Shown here piece by piece: positions 1 through 14,003 of a stretch of 64,000 nucleotides of DNA. The notes beneath the pieces were generated by a model. It worked only from the letters and a program-made list of their open reading frames with translations. It made no database searches and was not told the origin of the DNA. The first letter of the stretch is position 1. Every line of letters starts with the position of its first letter. A program made the translations under genes and the position numbers. Source of the stretch: Prinia subflava (Eukaryota > Chordata > Aves > Passeriformes > Cisticolidae); contig NC_086247.1 of assembly GCF_021018805.1 (NCBI RefSeq), forward strand, positions 89,016,140-89,080,139. Direction: 5' to 3'.

Positions 1-3000
1 CAGCATTCTGGTTGGACCAGCTCATTTCAATTTTCAACCCAGAGAGCAAAGCTCAAAGTACTTCTCTTCCTCTTGATGATGAGTGAAGTTAACTGAGTGA
101 TGTCTGGGGCACACGGAGACTCAGGATCCCATTGTATGTCCTATTGAAATTGATGAACAGTTGCAGAAAAAACAGGAAAGCCCCAGGGAATGCTGTGATC
201 CACTCACCACACATTCATATTGCTCCTTCTCAAGTTCTGCCTGCAGCCCTGGAAAGCACATGGTTAAACACACTGAGCTACATTTTTCTCTTTCTTTCAA
301 GAAGTTCAAAAGACTTACACCCACCAGCAGCAGAGATTTGTGGGAGCTGAACAAAGGAAGGGTGCTAGGAGTTAACTGCTTGGGGTTGGTTATGTGTGCT
401 TGTTCCCCCAATGTGTGAAATGTATGTGTATGTATAAGATACAAGCAGCTTCAAAACATGGAGGCTTTTTTAATTGAAATGTGTTCATTCTTTAAAATAT
501 GTGTATACAAATGGAGCCTAGTCTGTTCTGAAATGTGTTTGAACTAGAGAAAAATGAAGCCCTGGACTTCAGTGTGAATTTGATTGTTTATTCTATTTAT
601 ATACAATAAGGGTAGAGGGGGAAAGGGAAATAATGGTAATTTAATTGATCAGATGCTTTCTGTAAGGACAATACCCCATTTTAAATGTTTGGTCATTGTT
701 TTTATGCAGTCCTTGTTTCTGTGTCTTTAGATCAAAAATTATACCTGTTTAGGAAGATGGGAGGGGGAAGAACCTTTTTGGTGTCCAAGAGAACTTACGT
801 TGCTTCCAAATGCAGAAGTTTTGTAGACGTTGCTTTATATTCTCTCTCTGCTGAACAAAAGGTCAGGAGCAGCATCTTTGAATGGATGAGGCTTCTTCTC
901 AATTTCTAGCACACTGTCATTCTCTCTCCCATTGAGCAGTGAAGAAAAGTCCTACGTAGAAAAGCTGAAGAGAAGAAAGGGTTGGAGAGGTTTAGCAGTT
1001 CCGCATACCTGGTATTCATAGATGTTCAGTGGAGAATCTGAGCAAGTATTTAACTTAGCCTCAGAATTGAAGGCACGTTTAAATAATCTTTTAAATTGGG
1101 TCTAGGATTACAGCTGAATGTGAAGAAGGTTTTCTGACAGATATAGCAAGAGGAAGAAGTAATTTGGATTTGAGATGATGAATATTTAAACAGAAAACCA
1201 TAGAATTAAGGACTAAAAGGAATCACTTGTGATTAAGAGTTGTCTTGATTGGTCTGAAACAAGTGGATATTTTCAATTTGAGTTTTCTGAGTAATTTTAA
1301 AATATATTTTGATACATTTTTAAATGGATAAGTTGTTTTGTGCTTGAAAAGCAAAATAGCCTCACTATCAAAAATATCGAAGTACAATGTTTTTACCTTT
1401 TTTGCATGTATGTAATACACCCCAAGCCCAATGACACCTATTTTTAAGAATAAACATTTTGGTAAAATTGACCCAAATTCCAAAAAATATTTCTGTAACT
1501 TCATATAGAATCTTTCTCATTTCAAAGAAAAAAAATTTGTCCAGCTATGATCTGGATGTTGCAGGAAACATTATTAGCACTTTACCTCTATAACCTACTG
1601 CCCTGCACAATCCTTCAAATGTCAGGTTATATGCTGGCTTAGAAAGGTTATCCCAGCAAATGGATGACTGTGAGTGAGCAGAGTAGCAAGAGAGGCAGTG
1701 TCAGCAGTAAGGCATCAGTCTGCGATGGTGGAGCAAGGGAATGCTTGAATGGAGCTACTTGTCATGTACTAATGTGGTGATGAACACAGAAGTCTGGATA
1801 AGGCTGAAGGTCAAATTTCTGATATGTACAAGGGGTACAGGTTCATTGACTGTGGGAGATTGAACATCACTATGCAGGCAAAAGGGTCTTAGGATGAGGT
1901 AAGTTAGAAGAAGAAATATCAGAATATTCTGATTTCTGAATCAGAATATTCAGAAATATCAAAAGTTCTCAGGGGTACTACTGATCCCATTGAACTGGCC
2001 AGGACCTTTGCTATATTATGTACTCCACTCCTTTCTCTGTGTTATGGAATCTAGCGTACTACAGGGTTTGTATATCAAAGTGTGCTTCACAGTTGCAAAC
2101 TGAATAGGAACTTACCTGGGCATCTGTTTTCTTTGTCTGTGTTCCCTGCCCTGCCCACGCAAAGGCTTTTTCACACAGAAGCTCAGCTATGAGGGATAAT
2201 GAACCTCATCATATTGTAAGAGGTCCCTGTCTGGGCCACAAAGAGATAAAATGTTCTGACATACTACAGAAGAATGTCATATCCCTGGTGGCTAGGAACT
2301 GTGGAACCATGAGTCTCTCCTTCCTGCCCCTGTGCAGGATTCCCCAGGTGGTCTTGCCCCATAGGCAAATCTTCTACAGTACCAGATCAACAGTGAGGAA
2401 CTGAACTCCTGTTGATTATCTCACGTTTATGAATGCATTCAAAGTTTCCGTATGTGAGGGGCAGATTATTTTAATCATGAAACTTTAAGCTGCTATTTAT
2501 AACAACTAGAACTAGCTACATCTGGTGCCTCTGAGCTCAATCCCTTCATGCAAGGGTTTTTCTTTACTTGCTGCAGAATATTAGTATTTCCATACCCTCC
2601 AAGCCAAAGGCTGAGATACCTCATGAGTCCCTCAGACTGCAGGCACCTACAGATTTATCCTGAGCATGCAGATGTCCTAAGACAATATCAGCAGTAGGGA
2701 GGAAAATAAGTAGGGAAAAGTGACTTTATGTGTTTTGCCTTGCCAGATTTTTTTTAATCCAAGATATCAAGGGGGCAAGGTGATATAAGTTCCTTTCAAC
2801 AGTTGACCCCCTGTGACAACCCACTTGACTTTACAGCATATTGCTTATGGATTCTTTGCATAGTCACTGGAGTTGTTTTAATCTCAGCATTCAAACTGAC
2901 CAAAGATGTTCCAGCAGCTTGCCTGGAGCCCAGAAATAGGCTCTCCACAGCTGAGAATTCAGATTTTATTGCAAACTGACCTGAGGGTGTTTATCAGTGG

Positions 3001-6000
3001 GTAGCTTGTGTTTATCAAGTATTTCAGGCTTTGCCTGTGCCTTCTAATTAAATCAAGCCAACATAATCATACAATCAATATCACAAAAATCGGGTCAACA
3101 TACACTAGTCATAAATTATCGCAAAGCATCTGTCACATGCTTAATCTGCTTTTTAAAGTGGGGGGCTGCCTTTGCTTAAGCCTGTGTCTTAAGCTACTGC
3201 TTTAGGCCCCTGTTGTTTGACAGTGTGTGATGGGAAGGCAAGATTACTTCTGCTTCTATGTACTATATGCAGTGTAGAAGCAGCTGACTCATTATCAAGC
3301 AGGATCTCTAAACAAGTTGTTTTAATGTTGGAACTGAAAAACTAGGATCCTCTGTAGCAGCCCTTCACATTTTTGAAGATAGAGCAGAGATGGGGATTAA
3401 GGAATTGCTCACTGCAATTTGGTCTGCATTTGTCTTGTGGCATTTTAGGACATACAATTCTCCATGTTGCTGGACTCGGTACATGTCCATCCTTCTCTCA
3501 AAGTAAACAGTACGATTTCCCTCTTTACTTTGTCTTCTGCAGCCATGATAAAGATGAAGTGCTGGGGAAAACCACTTTATGTTGCATGCACTGTTAAGAT
3601 GGATGAAGACATAAAAACCATGTGTCTCACGACCTTTTGCCTATGTACCGATATGAGCTACCAAAACCTTGGAGGTAGACAACTGTAGAATATAGAACAC
3701 CAGTTCTTTCTCCTCCCATGTCAAGTTATGATACAGAATAGCAAATGAAGCCTTCACTCCAGCTTCAAACTCATATGCTACTGTGGCTCTTGGAACAACT
3801 GCAGGAAGTGGGTAATAACTGAGAAGGTCACTGTTACAACCAACACTTTTGGCAATGCCTCTTGTTCTAAGCAGTCCAGCTCAGGCTGATCAGCCACTGG
3901 AGAGTACTGCATTTCATCAGCTATCCTGGTTGGGCCTTCATCACAAACATCTGAACCAGCACCCTTAACAAGTAGCCAAGAAAGCATCAGATCACACCAA
4001 TTTATCTTTTGCGTACCTCCATGAGTATAAATGGAGAGTTGATTTTAATTAAAAATGTCGTTTTAGGATTCTTCTTTGGCATCCCAAACACTGTCTAACA
4101 ATAGTGGGCCTGTCCTTTGTGGCGAATGGCACTATCACTTTAACTTCATATCACCTTCACTGTCCAAGCCTGATGCCCCTGAGGATGTACATCACTGCTC
4201 TACAATGAAACGGGATCAAGCAAAATGTTACCAGAATTGGGAATTGTTATGTTCACAGTAATGCTTCCTGTACTCAAATAATATTCTGCTTTAACAGTGG
4301 AAAAAACAGGCAGCCAGCTTCTGTAAGGGCTGTGACAATGGACCTGTCAGTCACCTCAACATTTTTATTCTGATAAAATGGGTTTGTTCAAATCTTCTAG
4401 GGACTTCTTTCACTGCAGTTGCATATATTTGCATAGTGATTCTCAGATAAGTGCATGCCAATAGCCACTTCTGTGAACAGATGTTGACAGAAGTATCAAC
4501 AGAAGTATCAGAGGTACATGAACAACGACATTTTTTTGCATGCACAGAGAGAAATGCATAATCTAGTAGTATGCTGGAAATTTGTTAGTTCTGCCTTCCA
4601 ACATGTCTATCAAGTTACTGCATGCTAATCAGCCTTTGCAGAAGTATTGATGCTTCTCAGTAATATCAAGCAAGAATTTAGAATAAGAGAGGGAGAACCA
4701 GGAGATGTGCTACAGTAATACTGTTAATAGAGACAATGCATGCATATTTATATCTTATTAAAGAAAAGCAACATTCAATTTAAAACGCTGTATTTGTCAA
4801 ACAGTGCAGTGATTGAATGTGTTCTTAGGTGTTACCATAACAATAATGTAGCAAATATTGAAATAATTACCTAAAACTTCAGTTGGTATAGACTGTTATA
4901 ATAATAAATGTCAATGAGATATAAATCTCACTTGCATGTTGGTGTTATCAAGATGAAGCCTATGAAACAGGGACGTTTAGTAGAGAGCTGTCACAGGCCA
5001 GGATAATAGAATGGAAAAGGGAACAAGTTTTAAATAAAGTCTCAGCATACTTCATGCAGTAAAAATACTTGTTATCTGAAAACGAGTGATAACCTACTTT
5101 GCTGATGATAGAAGCAAAGAGGGCATTTATATGTTTCCAGATATTAATATGTATTTTCAGGCCACACTGAAATTATGCAGCATGTAGCCCAAATTCAGAA
5201 TCAGGAAAGTGAAATGCATTTAATTCTTTCTGTTTCTGTTCCTTCTTTGTTATTCTGAAGCAAGTAAAGAGTGCTATTCCAGCAGTAGCTCAGTTTCTAT
5301 AACTAAATACAAAATCTGAGATGCACTTAAACTATTATTTTTTTTCAGGTTTCTATTGTAACTAATATGAAATCTATCCACTTTTATTTTTATTTCTCAT
5401 TACTGTTTTTTTTAAGGTTGGCCATATCTAGCATTCTCTGAACTTCGTTTCATCAGAGTATGCGATACTGGAAATTTTGTTTCTCCTCTTTTAATACTTG
5501 CTTTTGGTTTTGATTTGTAAACAAAAAAAAAAATCAATTTTTCCAGTCCTAGAAACAGTTTAGTAGCATTTTCTTCTTCTTTTTAAACAGGCAGATCATT
5601 TGAAGCAGACCCTTGCTCATCTGGAACTCTTATTTCTGTCAGGGAGCAGACGACTTGATGAGAGCATGCTAAAAAGGAAGCAGAAGGGCAAAAACAAGAG
5701 GCAGGGTTAGCAGGGAAAATTAGATATTTAGTTTTCAGGTCCAGAGGTCCTGTCCTGATGATTAATCTAACTACTCCAAACATATATTGAGAATTGCCAG
5801 CAGAGGAAATGTTTTGCTAGGTATACCTTACAACCTTTGGCTGTAAGGTGTATTCTTGTAATGCTAAAATGACACTCTGAATACTTGTCTGAATTTTTGT
5901 CCCAGTTTGCCATTTTGGTCCCAACTTGGTATTTTGTGGGTGAGAAAGAAAGAGGCATACACAGTCATACAAAATTCTCATGTATAAAACCCCAGTCAGC

Positions 6001-7324
6001 TTTTTTCCCCCCTTTTACTAAAAATGATAGGGCCCATTTTCAAATATGCTTGCTGTAGATGAACAAAAAATTTTCCTAGCTGTCATAGCTAGGGAAGAAA
6101 AGTAGAGTGAATTGTTACCTCACTAGAGTGGATCTGCCCCTACTTCACTATAGGTCTGGCTAATAATTAGATATTTCTGAGAGCCTATACCTGAAATGGC
6201 CTGTGGTTTCCCTTGCAGTTCTCTACATGGAGATCTCTTGCATTTCCTACTTGCAGACAGAGAGTGTTAAAGGTTTTATCTCTGGTTCTTTATTATGGGC
6301 ATTTTTTAGGATACAGGTACATATTGTTATCCCCAAATCTTACTAGAAGCCACACTTCACGTAAAGTTTATCAACCTAATTGTTTCACTTCATGCCTTTC
6401 TATTTCAGCAAATTTCACCAAGAGTATCTCTATCACTCTTTGTGCAAGAATTTCTCACAGGCTGAAATATTTTCCTTTGTGACTTTGACCTCTTTCAGAG
6501 ATGCAAGATTCCCTTGACACTGCTGTAGAAATATCACTACTAACATTAGATTCCAGTCCATGTTCTTCTTTCTAACTACTTGGGGTTTCAAATCTCCTCC
6601 TGTATCTGAAAACAGTAAGATTGAAATTGGCCATAGAGATTTTGAAAAATTTTCCTTTAAGATGATTGTTCATATTGGTTGCCACCATTTATTGTAATAC
6701 CTGAACAAACCTTGAATACCTTTATTTTCTTTAGTTCTCACTGTGGATTGCCCCTTCAGTACTATGCTGACAGGTTTTGACAGCATTTATGAGCTTTTAG
6801 TTGGCACAGTTGCAAAAAAAAGGAAATATTTGAGTTCTTGTAATTATATAGGTGCTAAGTCAATAATTGCTGAGAATATTATACTATGAACTGGCTTGTT
6901 TGTGAAATGCTTAGCAATAACAATGGCATAGGTTTAAAGCAGAATCTCAAGAACTAACTTAGTGGCCATCTCTGTTGCTGCCATTAGGTTACTTAACCAC
7001 AGTGATTCTGTCCTATATTACAGTGCTGGTTTTACCAGGTTTTATAGGACTCGCTGTCATACTCAACACCAAGTACAGTGATGGATAGATGTGCTAGGTT
7101 GTTTAGTAAAATCATAGCAAAACATTCAGACTGAGGATGTAAGCTTTTAGATCTTGACGTTTTTAGAGTTGCAAAACCTTCCTCTGCCAGGGCTCTTGTA
7201 AATATTCTGTATTTTAGTATATTCAAAGTTTATCAGTCTGCATCCTTACAGGCACTCAGTTAGCTTTACTTTCTGAATATCATTTACATATTCTGAGTAT
7301 CAATTCAGATTGCTTTTCTTTAAA
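1..7324. other. 5' flank or upstream intron; no gene seen
   Basis: AT-rich single-copy sequence. I see no exon, RNA gene or recognisable mobile element. The open frames are short, present on both strands and match nothing I know. Small local structures are present: a nested AT-rich hairpin around 1912-1960, a 12-bp tandem duplication at 4488-4511, and an A-run near 5521. Whether this is upstream of PHACTR1 or inside a 5' intron of it depends on unseen upstream first exons. Confidence 0.6.
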
Positions 7325-7330
7325 GAAAGA

Positions 7331-7647
7331 TGTGACAATACAACTTAGAAGCAGGACTCAAAGTACTGCTGAACTCTTTACTGAAGCAGATGTGCTAGAG
7401 GGCTACAAGCCCTGACAAGTCGAGGCAAGACCCTGAAGGAGGAAGAGATCAAGGTGTATGCATGTACGTTTGTGTGTAAGCCAATACAGGCCTGTACAAG
7501 TCTCTACTAGGACCATAGTTAAGCAATGTTACTAAGAAACATAGATATAGTTGTTATGCTTGAAAGATACATAAACCAGCAGTGTGTTTAATAAAATCAG
7601 CTTTGTGATGCAATCCATGGGGACTCCGTCTCTTCAATTGCTTGACA
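7331..7647 (+). mobile_element. Probable solo LTR of an endogenous retrovirus
   Basis: This 317-bp block begins TG and ends CA. It has a polyadenylation signal AATAAA at 7590-7595, followed by a short U5-like stretch. The six bases before it (GAAAGA) and after it (AAAAGA) agree at five of six positions, as expected for a slightly decayed target-site duplication. No internal gag, pol or env sequence adjoins it, so it would be a solo LTR left by recombination. The family is not identified. The exact right end could shift by one base because the flank is A-rich. A chance match to these LTR hallmarks is possible. Confidence 0.5.
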
Positions 7648-7653
7648 AAAAGA

Positions 7654-10600
7654 AATTCTCTATATTTTCTTTATATGCCAATCTTTATAGAAGAGATTTG
7701 GTAGAGTTGTATCTATAGGGCTATTTATCTGACCCAGCCACATATTAGATGAAGCAAGTTGCGTTAAGAGATGGCAAAATAAGCACCCGAGTCTCCATAA
7801 TATAAGAAATAGCTAGAAGGAAAGCATGACAAACTACAGAGGAAAAGCTGCATGAAGGAGACCTTGAGCCTTCAGCCATAAACATAGTCTGACTTTATCA
7901 AGGATTTAGAGGAATCACAAGGACAATAACTTACCTGTAGATTTCTCATCTCTGTTGTTTCTGGCTACCTTCTTTAATAATTATGTTCTGATAAGCAGAG
8001 GACTAGACAGTCAAGAATAGAGCTAAAGTCATCTTAAGACTTGTTGAAGATGCTAAAACATGAAATGGTTACTTTGGAGTACAGTGAGTCTGAGCTGGCT
8101 GATATCAGGGAGTGATATTTTGTAGATTCTATTAAAAATATGTGAGCAGCTATTTTTAACTGATTAAAAAGCAGGGGTTCAGAAGTCTGGTCTCTGGAAC
8201 TATTTCCCCAATGAACCTATTTTTCTTTTAATAAAAATAAAGTCACTTTTTGGCAGGGTTCGCTATAACCAATTGACAAGTCTATTTAAGTCTGCATCCC
8301 AAAGTTTTATTTTTGTATCCTATTTGTCACCAGCTAATGAGCAGTGCAAAGTATCAGTTGCTGAAGCATGTGGTTTGAGCAGCACTGGACTCACTGGGCA
8401 CTGAATACTAAAAAAGAAGTTACTTGGTAAAGCTCCAAGAATCAGCTGAAACTTGGTTTTGAGTGTTGTTAGAACCACTTCCACATGTTAGCCTAAGAAT
8501 CAGAGGAGACATCATTACTGTCTCTTCAACTATGTTTTTTAAAAAAATACCCTTGGGCCTTTACCATGTGTTGTACTTAGTGACAGTGAGAAAATAACAC
8601 GCTGATTAAAACTCCAGTCTTTTATGCTCTATTTATTGAGGGTTTTTAACCAAGCGTCTAAAAGCTCCATGTATGATTTTAGGACTCCATGCACACAGGA
8701 AAGAAGTGATCCTGACACAGAGCTGACAATTGAATGTAAGAGGGAAAAGGTAAAAATGAGAAAGAAGGAAGCACTGGCAGCATCACATAGAGGAGCTTTT
8801 TTTGTTTGTTAAAATTAGTGCTAAGGTAGACATGTCTGTTTGTTTAAGAAAGCAAAAAAAAGTTTTCTAATGATAGATGAAAAACAGAACAGTGAGGTAA
8901 CTGAAGGGGCAGATAGGTGAAATTGGAAAACTTTATCTGACAATCTTGCAGTGCAATAGTGGAAGAAGTGGTATGTTTGAAGGAAATAAACCAGTCAAGC
9001 ATCTGTTTTTCTAAGTACCATCCTAAGATCATCCTTGTTCTGCAGAACAGTGGAAGTAGGTATGACTGAAGTGAGTGCTGCAATGAGTAAGAGTTCTGCT
9101 GAAGTTTGTAAAGGTCTCATCAAATTGCCACTCCACCCTTTGCATCTTCCTGCTCAAGCCTGGGACTGTTAAAGAATCCCCTGCAACTAAAAGAAGTAAC
9201 ACTTTGCCTATTACAATACAAGTGGTGCTTTAGACTAGGTAAATACTTCCTGGTTCTTAACATGATATTTAAGACTGCAATTCCCATTTTATAATTTAGG
9301 TATTAATCTTTGACTCATTCCTGACATTCTTCTTTACACCTACAAGTACTTTGGTGTACAGTATGTTTTGGAATTTAACAAAATTAGATATACTGCACTT
9401 TGCCAGAGAATGACTAGAGATAGAGTACTTTTTTCCAAAGCTAGCCAAGTTAAAAAAAAAACAAAAACAAACAACCACTTCTGCAGCCTTAGCAAGATCT
9501 CGTGTGTCAGGGCAGCTATTGCACCCTAATACAGAGGGTTTACATCCATTGGAGAGGAATAAACTGGGCAGATAGAAGAAACACTTTTAACCTATCACTA
9601 AATATTGTTTTAATACCTTTCTTGTGTGTGTATCTCTGTGCATGTATGTATCTATTCCCTGTGGAAGTTTTATGAGCATAAATATTTCAGATAGGAACAG
9701 TTCTCCTTTATCTATTTCATGGATGAGCTCTCTGTATTTCAGGATCTCTCCCTGTATTTCCTAGCCTTATTTAGTGACCTGTAAGACATAGATCAGACAA
9801 AGAAATGTATCATTTCTGTTTTTCTTTTCCAAATTGATTGTGTATTTGCTAGTGGAAATCCAAGAAATTTAAATGCTGTGCAGCAACTCAACAGCATCTC
9901 GTTTGGGAGCCAGATGCTTCTTCCTAATGTGCCATTGCACTTAAGTCATAGCTGCTAACCCTGCTGTAAAGCAGAGGTGGAAGTGTGGCAGAGATCAAGA
10001 CTTCAAACACATTGTCCCACCTGTAATTTGGGTTCCACTGTGTGTGCTGGAGCCAGAACAGCTGTGTCCTGGAGGAAATAGTACTCTGTGTAGTTTATGT
10101 GCTGGCCTTTATCTTGATGGATTTTGTTTGCTTGTTTTTTTCTGTTATCATCATCACAAGTTGGTGTCCTGAATCTCATGTTGTTGGGTTTTTGTGCATG
10201 AAGGAACAACAGAAACTGAAAAACAGAAAGGATGAAATGTAAAAGTATTAATCTCAGAAGAGCACTGACAATGAAGAAAGTCTTGAGAAGGGGGTGAAAG
10301 AAAGCGTGGATATACCTTACAAAAGTGTATGGAGCACTTAGGTACTGTGCTAGTGAGTTGAAACGATGGCAAGACACAGAAAAACTGCCCTGCTGTCCCA
10401 TTAATGGCAATGGTCTGAATTTTGTCATGCTCTCTGTTATTCTCCTGTTTGCTTCCATGAGCAAGGAAACTCTTTTTCTATCAGCTTTTGCCACTGATTT
10501 CAGTGAGAAAATATTTAGATGGTAAATTCTTTCAGACAGGGATTATTTCTTCATTGCCTGCCACAGTGGGACTTTTGAGTCAGGACTGCAGACATTAGGG

Positions 10601-11599
10601 ACTCAGGCAAATTATGAGGAAGAATGGTAATGGAATAGCATAAATTGTAAATTATTTTTTTACTGAAGATTGTTTAAAGCAGATGTACACAAAGCTGAGT
10701 TGAATCTCTCAGCAAAATCCAGATCTCCAATGAACAGAGGAATGAAATGCAGCTGGGATAGAGCTGTCCCTTCTAACCACAGCAGAAGGAATGCATTCAG
10801 TCCAATATGTCTTGGGTATATGATCCTCTCAATCCTAGGTCATGACTGGGCTCCTTCCCCCAGCCAGCTCCAGGTTTAGAGAGGGCAGAGTTTCAGAGCA
10901 TAGCAGACTGCTGGGCAGGAAGGGAGCCTGTAAAACAGCAGTGGCTACAGAATTCTGCCAGAGCTGTTTCAGTTGTTTGCTTTGCCAAGCAGCTGCTGCC
11001 AGGGAGTTTGAGTTCATTCCAGAAGCAGCAGTTTCTGCCCCTCTAATTCCCCCAGAAGCAGTGGAGATGCAAGTTCAGCTTTTGTGGTGGAAGAAAACAC
11101 AGTGCCCATAGGGCTTTTGGCTGCCACTTTTGGGAGCAGCAGCATTTGCTGTTGCCTTGCAAGGGGGCAACTCAAGCTACTCTGTATTTCACTAGCCAAG
11201 TTTTAGCTTTTAACAGGCTCAAAGTATTTATTAGTCACTCCATTCTGAACAAACATTTCTCTGGTTACTCTTGAATGAATAATCTTTTTCCAAGGGGGAA
11301 GGGTGGATCTTTCCACTGTGGTTACCTGTCCTCTTTCTGTCCTATCTAATCCCTTTGGAGTCTACTGTTGAATCTTGGACTCACCATTTTTCCACCATTC
11401 ACCAGCTTCATTTGGTGAATGTGATTTAAAGGGACAAATCTAAGTGGTAGTGACAGACATCCTTAGAGAGAGAAGATGACAAGAAATTTATGACTAGATT
11501 GGAATTTTTTTATTACAGAAACACATATGAGCTGTAAGAGTAAAAAAGCCACGGATATAAAAATGGAAGGACACCTTATTGGAATAATAATTGCAATAG
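7654..11599. other. Non-coding stretch; no gene seen
   Basis: Mostly AT-rich sequence without recognisable genes. From about 10850 to 11190 it is richer in GC and CAG/CTG-type triplets, with frames open on both strands. The open frame on the minus strand at 10003-10494 (163 codons) has no recognisable domain and overlaps open frames on the other strand, so I treat it as chance. Confidence 0.6.
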
Positions 11600-12236
11600 T
11601 CCTGTCATGCACCTAGGGAGGAATTACCCCATGGGAATAACCCATGCATCAGTACAGGTTAAGGATTGATCTACTGGAAAGCAGCTCTACAGAGAAGGAC
11701 CTGCAGGTCCTGGTGGACAACAAGTTGTCCCTGAGCCAGCAGTGTGTCCCTGTGGCTAAGAAGATCATTGGTGTCCTGGGGTACATTAGGAAGAGCATTG
11801 CCAGCAGGTCAACAGAGGTGATCTTCCCACCCAACTCAGCCCCCTACTCAGCCCTAGTGAGGCCACATCTGGAGTACGGTGTCCAGTTCTGGGCTTCTCA
11901 GGACAAGAAAGACATGAAACTCCTGAAGTGAAGCCACTGGAGACCTATGAAGATGTTTAGGGGACTGGAGCACTTCTTCTATGAAGAAATTCTGAGAGAG
12001 ATGGGTCCTGTTTATCTGGGAGAAGAGATGACTCCAGATGGAAATATGGGAAGTTTCACTTCAATATGAGAAAAAGACGCTTTACTTTGAAGGTGAAAGA
12101 GCACTGAAACCGACTTCCCAGAGCATCTGTTGAAGCTCTTTCTCTGGAGACATTCAAAACCTCCCTGGACATGATCCTGTGCAATCTGCTCTAGGCAAAC
12201 CTCCTCCAGCAAGGGGTTTGGACCAGATTTTGTGAC
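11600..12236 (+). mobile_element. CR1 LINE fragment with ORF2 C-terminal remnant
   Basis: The sequence reads as the 3' part of a bird CR1 retroposon in sense orientation. The frame at 11644-11931 still encodes a recognisable piece of the end of the reverse-transcriptase ORF, including the motif VRPHLEYGVQFWA followed by a lysine-rich KKDMKLLK, and then stops. Downstream come the familiar CR1 phrases around 'ggagacattcaaaacctccctggac' type sequence and the 3' untranslated part. The copy is 5' truncated, as nearly all CR1 copies are, and decayed. It is not a functional gene. Confidence 0.9.
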
Positions 12237-13380
12237 ACAAGTAGGCTTTTCTTTTTGTACCAATAATGACAATATATGGCTTTGTCACAATTCTCCAGAG
12301 GATTGGGAAATCCAGTGGATTATTGCTTAGTGAAAAATCTTTGCAGAAGACAGAGAGGGCTTGAATAGCAGAGTGCTTGAGTGGCTAGACAAATAGTTCT
12401 TTTAAGCATCTCAAATGTATTTCTTCATTATGAAGACAGTGATCGCCCATGTTCTTCAAATGTTCCCATGTTTCAGAGTCTCATGGCAGCTTTCTAGTCA
12501 CCTACAGAGGACTATAATTCTCCCTTCGGTGAAGTAACTGAATACATTATTTCTACATGACACATTCTAGTTACACCATCTTCCTCAATTATTCATGATA
12601 TGCATCAGAAGAAAAAAGGGGGAAAATTACAATTTGTAGCAGAACAATTGGGAGATTTTGAGAAAAGAAATTCTAATCATAAGGGTCTTGTAACACTAGG
12701 AAGACCTACCAGGGAGGTTGTGCTGTCTTTCAAGGGAAGATTTAAACTCTAGATTAGAGAAACACCACTGAAAAATGAGCTTGGTAAAGTTATTTCTGCT
12801 GTGGTGCACAGGGATTAGAGAATTTCTTGAGTCTCCTTCTGCCTTGCATTTCTGTGAACCTGGGCTTTTGTTGTTGTTTGCTGTGTGTTTATTGATCTAT
12901 CACACTATACTCTTTCCCATTTAAACTGCAATTCTGCGTTAAGTGCTGCCTTCAAAGACCTTTTCCTTTTTCAGTAACCTTTTTCCTGAAGAGGACACTC
13001 CATCTCTCTTTTATTAAACACATACTATCTGTGTGTTCCAGTCCTCACTTCCTCAGGCTTTTAGAGTTGTTTCCAGCAAATTGTGTTTTCTCATAGGCTC
13101 CAGGCATTGAGAGAAAAATTACAGCCTAGAAGCAAAAGTTTGCATAACTAAAAAAAAGTTAATGTCTCCCAATATGCAGTATTCATATGGGGCCTGCAGA
13201 AGATGGGCATAAAACCCTGACTGATTTCAGTAGTGCCAGTATTTGCCTAGAGGAGCGCATCATACACATTAGAGATGTTATATGCTATAGAAACTGTTCA
13301 AGTACTCCCTTTCATTAAGGATGCTCTGCTTCAGTTATACATCATATCCTATTTTCATGCTAAACCATGTACAGAGCATC
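12237..13380. other. Non-coding spacer between CR1 copies
   Basis: No exon or RNA gene recognised. Ordinary AT-rich intronic or flanking sequence between two CR1 insertions. Confidence 0.6.
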
Positions 13381-13668
13381 TTTACAAGGGCATGTAGTTC
13401 TAGTAAAAGAGGGAATAGCTTTAAATACAAAAGAGGGTGGTTTTAGACATGATAGTAGGAAGAAATATGATGCTTTTAGGGTGGTGAAGCACTGGAACAG
13501 GTTGCTTAGAGAAGCTGTGTATGCTGCATCCCTGGAAGTGTTTGAGGACAGATTGGATAGAACTTTGAACACCATGGTCTACAGGAAGGTGGCCCTCTCA
13601 TGGCAGGTCGTTGGAAATAGATGATCTTTAAGGTCCCTTCCAGCCCAAAACATGCTAGGATTGATTCT
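13381..13668 (+). mobile_element. CR1 LINE 3' fragment (first of an adjacent pair)
   Basis: Sense-strand CR1 tail. It contains the 'gtggtgaagcactggaacag' segment, encoding the HWNRL motif at the end of ORF2, and the typical end 'gatctttaaggtcccttcc'. It runs directly into a second CR1 copy in the same orientation at 13669. The divergence suggests an old insertion. Confidence 0.88.
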
Positions 13669-14003
13669 CCCTTATTGCTCTCTACAACTGCCTGAAAGGA
13701 GGTTGTAGCAAGATGTGTGTCAGTCTCTTCTCCCAGGAATATAGCAACAGGAGAAGAAGAAATGGCCTTAAGCTCCACCAGGGAGGTTCAGGTTGGACAT
13801 CAGGAAAAATTTCTTCACTAAAATGGTGGTAAAGCATTGCAAGAGATTGCCCAGGGAGGTGGTAGGGTCACCATCCCTGGAGATGTTCAAGAAATGTCTG
13901 GAGATGGCACTTAGTGATATGGTTTAGTTGGAGTGGTCGTGTTTGATCAAAGGTTGGGCTAAACGATCTTGGAAGTCTCTTCCAACCTAATGATTCTATA
14001 ATT
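13669..14003 (+). mobile_element. CR1 LINE 3' fragment (second of an adjacent pair)
   Basis: Begins at the CR1 'ctctacaactgcctgaaagg' segment and runs to a CR1-like 3' end with the short terminal motif 'tgattctat' at 13991-13999. It has the same orientation as the copy ending at 13668, but covers an overlapping consensus region. The two are therefore separate insertions, or a duplication, rather than one broken copy. Confidence 0.9.

Noticed and set aside
10003..10494. 163-codon minus-strand open frame with a hydrophobic stretch
   Set aside because: Overlaps open frames on the other strand, has no homology I recognise and no splice or promoter context.
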